Assembly (NCBI GenBank): GCA_012270965.1
Contig: JAAXHJ010000054.1
Location: forward strand, 62,001-126,000
Direction: 5' to 3'
Length of the DNA: 64,000 nucleotides
From: Candidatus Palauibacter poriticola
GTDB taxonomy: Bacteria; Gemmatimonadota; Gemmatimonadetes; Palauibacterales; Palauibacteraceae
A program made the translations under genes and the position numbers. The notes under the pieces are model-generated. The model was given only the letters and a program-made list of their open reading frames with translations, did no database searches and was not told the DNA's origin. Positions 61,242 through 64,000 of the stretch are shown here, in pieces (position 1 is the stretch's first letter; every line of letters begins with the position of its first letter).

Positions 61242-61553
61242 ATGAGCGTCCAGCGAATCCGCGATGCAATAAGGCGCAAACAACCGGTTTCTGCAACCTA
61301 TTTGGGCAGACGGCGGATCCTATGTCCGCACCTGATCGGCACCAAGAACGGTGTCTGGAACGTCCTCAGCTACCAGTCCGGCGGCGAAAGCGGCAGTGGG
61401 CTCAGCACCAACCGGGCGGGCAACTGGCGCTGCATGCGTGTGTCGGAACTAAGCCGCGTGGCACCGGCACCGCACCATGAATGGGGGACGGCCCCACGCG
61501 ACACACGCCAGCAAACATGCGTTGATGTCGTCGACACCGAGTCAGCCTGCTAG
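61242..61553 (+). CDS. Small WYL-like domain protein
   Basis: 103 residues from ATG 61242, preceded by AGGTGAGGAG. A longer frame back to 61062 is possible but less likely. The pattern VQRIRDAIRRKQPVSATYLG, RRRILCPHLIGTKNGVWNVL, SYQSGGESGSGLS, GNWRCMRVSELSRV resembles the core of WYL domains, which sense nucleotides or nucleic acids in defence regulators. There is no HTH. It may be a regulator or accessory of the operon upstream. Confidence 0.6.
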   Translation: MSVQRIRDAIRRKQPVSATYLGRRRILCPHLIGTKNGVWNVLSYQSGGESGSGLSTNRAGNWRCMRVSELSRVAPAPHHEWGTAPRDTRQQTCVDVVDTESAC

Positions 61554-61673
61554 GGTGTGAACCCCTCACCCAACATCACCCGTAGGCCGCAGATTCCCAC
61601 TTCGTCTACAGCTTCGCAATCCTATTGGTGAATGGGCGGCCCGGTAACGCCGACCTTCGGAGTCCGCTCGATC

Positions 61674-62669
61674 CTACCCGGGGATCGCTTGGAGCAGCAA
61701 GCCGAGATCCATTCTTGTCGTTTCGCCCGCATCGAGCCGGGCGACCGTGGCGCGCACCTCTTCGTCGCTCCAGCCGTCCATGAAGCGCACGGCTGAAAGG
61801 GCAGCGTACTCCCGGCTAAGCTCCATGCTGATCCACCGCCGACCGAGTTCTTCGGCGACTTGGCCCGTGGTGTTGGAGCCCGAGAAGATGTCCAGGACCA
61901 CGTCTTCGGGATCTGTCAGGAATTGGATGAAGAATCGCGGGAGCGCGCTGGGAAACCTCGCCGGGTGTCTGTCTCGCTGCAGCATCTTGCACAGCCGCAG
62001 ATAGCCCGAATTGCTCTCCGTATTGGGAATCTGCAGCAGGTTCGATGGAATCGCGCCGCCGTTGTCCTTGCCGAACGCCTTTGCGATGTCGTGCCCGGAC
62101 GGCCGCATTTTGGGCCGGTAGTACTTGTCGGGGTTTTTGAGCAGCCTCTTCATACTTTCGGAATACGGCACCAGGACGCGGGTCACGTCCGCCTTCGGTT
62201 CCGCCGAACGGGAAAACCACCAGACCGTGTTGACCGAGTCCTTGACTCGGATCTTCCGCTTGTTGACCCATTCGATCGGCGACGGCAGCTTCGACGGATT
62301 GAACCAGAAGAATTCTTCCGCCAACTCGTAGCCGAGGCGATCGCAGAAGTCCAGCAGGACGCGGTAATTGTAGAGCGAACGTACGGGTCTGCCGCGCTTG
62401 TACGCCCCGCCGAGGTCGAGAACGAAGCTGCCACTGTCCTTCAGAACGCGGTATGCAGCTTCTCCGAACTTCCCCAGCCATTCGACGTACTGATCCTGCT
62501 CCTTGTTGCCGTAGGCCTTCTGCCGCAACAGCGCGAAGGGAGGACTGGTCATGACTAGGTCCACCGATTGTTCCGGCAGGTGCCCGAGCAGCTCCGCGCT
62601 ATCCCCGCACAGCTGGAGACCGCGGGGCGTGCGATACACCTGTTTGTCGCTCGGAATTTCCAGCTTCAT
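61674..62669 (-). CDS. DNA methyltransferase, class beta (probably N4-cytosine)
   Basis: 331 residues. The catalytic motif IV is TSPPF (41-45), which comes before the AdoMet motif I FSGSNTTG (262-269), the class-beta order. HPARFPSALPRFFIQFLTDP is the usual stretch before motif I. TSPPx favours N4-cytosine methylation. The target-recognition region (about 125-220) has no assignable specificity. No restriction enzyme is visible in the window. Its start overlaps the HEAT-repeat gene stop (ATGA). Confidence 0.88.
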   Translation of the reverse strand: MKLEIPSDKQVYRTPRGLQLCGDSAELLGHLPEQSVDLVMTSPPFALLRQKAYGNKEQDQYVEWLGKFGEAAYRVLKDSGSFVLDLGGAYKRGRPVRSLYNYRVLLDFCDRLGYELAEEFFWFNPSKLPSPIEWVNKRKIRVKDSVNTVWWFSRSAEPKADVTRVLVPYSESMKRLLKNPDKYYRPKMRPSGHDIAKAFGKDNGGAIPSNLLQIPNTESNSGYLRLCKMLQRDRHPARFPSALPRFFIQFLTDPEDVVLDIFSGSNTTGQVAEELGRRWISMELSREYAALSAVRFMDGWSDEEVRATVARLDAGETTRMDLGLLLQAIPG

Positions 62670-63973
62670 CGTCCATCATCCGTATCTGGGAGGTTCGCGT
62701 CCGGCTGCAGTTCCCACCGCCGCGCTATCCAGCTCTCGACGAACGACCAAAGCAGCGTAATCGCGTAGTGCAGTTCCGGTGCCGTTTCCTGGAGATCCGC
62801 AACCGCGCCCGCCAGCCGTTCTCTAGGCAGGTGACCGGCCAACCAAACGGCCCATACGGAGGGATTCCCACTGGCAAGCTGCGCCGTCAGCTCCCGGATG
62901 GTCCCGTCCGATAGCGCACCGTGCTGGCGCAGCGCCTCGGCACATCCCGCCGCGACCGCTGGGTCCACCTCCTGCAGCCCCGAAAGAAGTAGGGGCACTG
63001 CGTCCGAGTCCAGGCTGACGATGCCCTCGAGAGCCTCTTCGCGGAGGTCTTGATCCACGTCCCCAAACGCCCTGACGAGGCGTGAGCACGCTTCCGAACC
63101 GCCGATGCGGCTCAACGACCATGCCGCCGCGCTGCGTGCAAAGTACGGGCGCTGGTCATCGTCCAGGATCGCGCTCAGCATCCTCACGCACTCATCGGTG
63201 CCGGCTTCGCCCAACGAAATCACGGCCTCAAGCCGGATCTGCTGATCGGGGCTCGCCAAGTACGGTGCGAAGAGGTGCTCCGCGCTCGCGCCGCGGACGG
63301 CGACGAGGTACGCTGCTGCCTCCAACCGGATGTACATGTCCTCTTCATGATCGCGCTCGAGACTCGCAACGGTTGTCCCAACGGAGTCATTCCGCCGGAG
63401 CCTCGCGAGCTTCACTCCGGTGAACCGTTGGGTTCGCTCACGCGACGCCAGAAGCTGCGATAGGTGACCCTCGGGCCACACACCGGGGCAACGCAGGTCG
63501 TCGTCGCTCTCCGGCCTGACTCTCGACGCGAGGATCTGATTGAACGCGATTTCCTCGCCCGGGGCCACGGTGATTCGGAGCTCCTCGGGAACCGTCCGAG
63601 TGTAACGATGTCCGTCGCTGGCTCGCACAGTCGTGATCCTCTGACCCGTGACCGATTCTACGAAGCCGTCTCGGCTGGAGAACCACGCCTTCCACATGAC
63701 GCTGGTCTCCGATCCTTCGGTAACGCCCTTGGTCGTCTCACTGTCCTGCGACACGGCCCTGAACCGAGCGACGCGCACGTAGTTCACCGTGCCTTGAGCA
63801 TGCCAACGGATCCAGTTGCGTTCGTGCCAGTAGGAGACCGGCTCCTGCAGCCGACCGCTGCTCCACTGTTCCTCTTCGCTTGCCTTGCATACTGGGAACG
63901 CGATTACGTCGGCGTTCACCATACCGAAGTCCCACGCGCGCTCATGGTCCGAGGAGCTATGGGACATCGACAA
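62666..63973 (-). CDS. HEAT-repeat protein with unrecognised N-terminal domain (5' end may lie outside window)
   Basis: 435 residues from TTG 63973, or ATG 63967. The frame stays open to base 64000, so the true start may lie beyond. The first 190 residues are beta-rich and unrecognised (WHERNWIRWHAQGTVNYVRV, VPEELRITVAPGEEIAFNQI). Residues about 215-385 are HEAT-type repeats (EEDMYIRLEAAAYLVAVRGA, DQQIRLEAVISLGEAGTDEC, RPYFARSAAAWSLSRIGGSE, DQDLREEALEGIVSLDSDAV). HEAT arrays mediate protein or nucleic-acid contacts. The methyltransferase overlaps its stop, so they are probably co-expressed. Confidence 0.7.
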   Translation of the reverse strand: MSMSHSSSDHERAWDFGMVNADVIAFPVCKASEEEQWSSGRLQEPVSYWHERNWIRWHAQGTVNYVRVARFRAVSQDSETTKGVTEGSETSVMWKAWFSSRDGFVESVTGQRITTVRASDGHRYTRTVPEELRITVAPGEEIAFNQILASRVRPESDDDLRCPGVWPEGHLSQLLASRERTQRFTGVKLARLRRNDSVGTTVASLERDHEEDMYIRLEAAAYLVAVRGASAEHLFAPYLASPDQQIRLEAVISLGEAGTDECVRMLSAILDDDQRPYFARSAAAWSLSRIGGSEACSRLVRAFGDVDQDLREEALEGIVSLDSDAVPLLLSGLQEVDPAVAAGCAEALRQHGALSDGTIRELTAQLASGNPSVWAVWLAGHLPRERLAGAVADLQETAPELHYAITLLWSFVESWIARRWELQPDANLPDTDDGR

Positions 63974-64000
63974 GTCGGGCCTCGTCTTCGCACGGCTCTC

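Noticed and set aside
51414-64000. Prophage or conjugative element
   Set aside because: No capsid, terminase, tail, relaxase or type IV secretion genes are seen; only a recombinase and defence-type genes.

Overview
The window looks like a chromosomal segment of a GC-rich, Gram-negative-type bacterium. It has a TonB-dependent receptor, OmpA-type and other outer-membrane proteins, several lipoproteins, and exported enzymes whose signal peptides end in a short A/G-Q-D/E motif. The gene complement (DUF4837 lipoprotein, RicT/PSP1 protein, M28 and M50 peptidases, PaaABCD) fits a member of the FCB group such as Gemmatimonadota. That placement is inference from gene style, not from a marker-gene tree.

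Positions 1-51.4 kb read as core genome. In order they hold: the end of nadE; a complete phosphate block (phoB-phoR-pstS-pstC-pstA-pstB-phoU, preceded by a candidate Pho box of three 11-bp repeats) convergent with ppk and a broken ppx/gppA; an exported amidohydrolase and GT2/GT87 glycosyltransferases; a FabL-like enoyl reductase; an OmpA-family coiled-coil protein; pruA and a META-domain lipoprotein; a phenylacetyl-CoA epoxidase cluster with a split PaaD; a degraded outer-membrane barrel gene; glnS and a TonB receptor; proS; an M28 peptidase; and a long minus-strand run (DUF4837 lipoprotein, dnaE, accA, ricT, metG, terminator, M23 peptidase, lipoprotein, fadJ, DUF402-membrane fusion, M50 peptidase). 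A PhoD-type phosphatase precedes tRNA-Ile(GAT). A dispersed GC-rich palindromic repeat recurs through this core part and in places has been built into gene ends.

From the tRNA-Ile onward the window looks like a genomic island. A tyrosine recombinase with an intact catalytic domain but no visible N-terminus abuts the tRNA. It is followed by a dense plus-strand operon (52.6-61.6 kb) with its own sigma-70-like promoter and operator-like inverted repeat: an HTH-SF2 helicase fusion, a small zinc-finger protein, a CD-NTase (SMODS-type nucleotidyltransferase), a two-TM SLATT effector, two unrecognised proteins, a second large SF2 helicase, and a small WYL-like protein. The two unrecognised proteins and the C-terminus of the second helicase share a repeated domain I do not recognise. 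Converging on the operon is a minus-strand pair: a class-beta DNA methyltransferase and a HEAT-repeat protein that may continue past the window edge.

The CD-NTase/SLATT pair is a CBASS-like signalling core (family knowledge). Its tight coupling to two helicases and to proteins carrying the new domain is the most likely undescribed system here: a candidate anti-phage or anti-plasmid module in which helicase/sensor proteins control a nucleotide-signalled membrane effector (inference).
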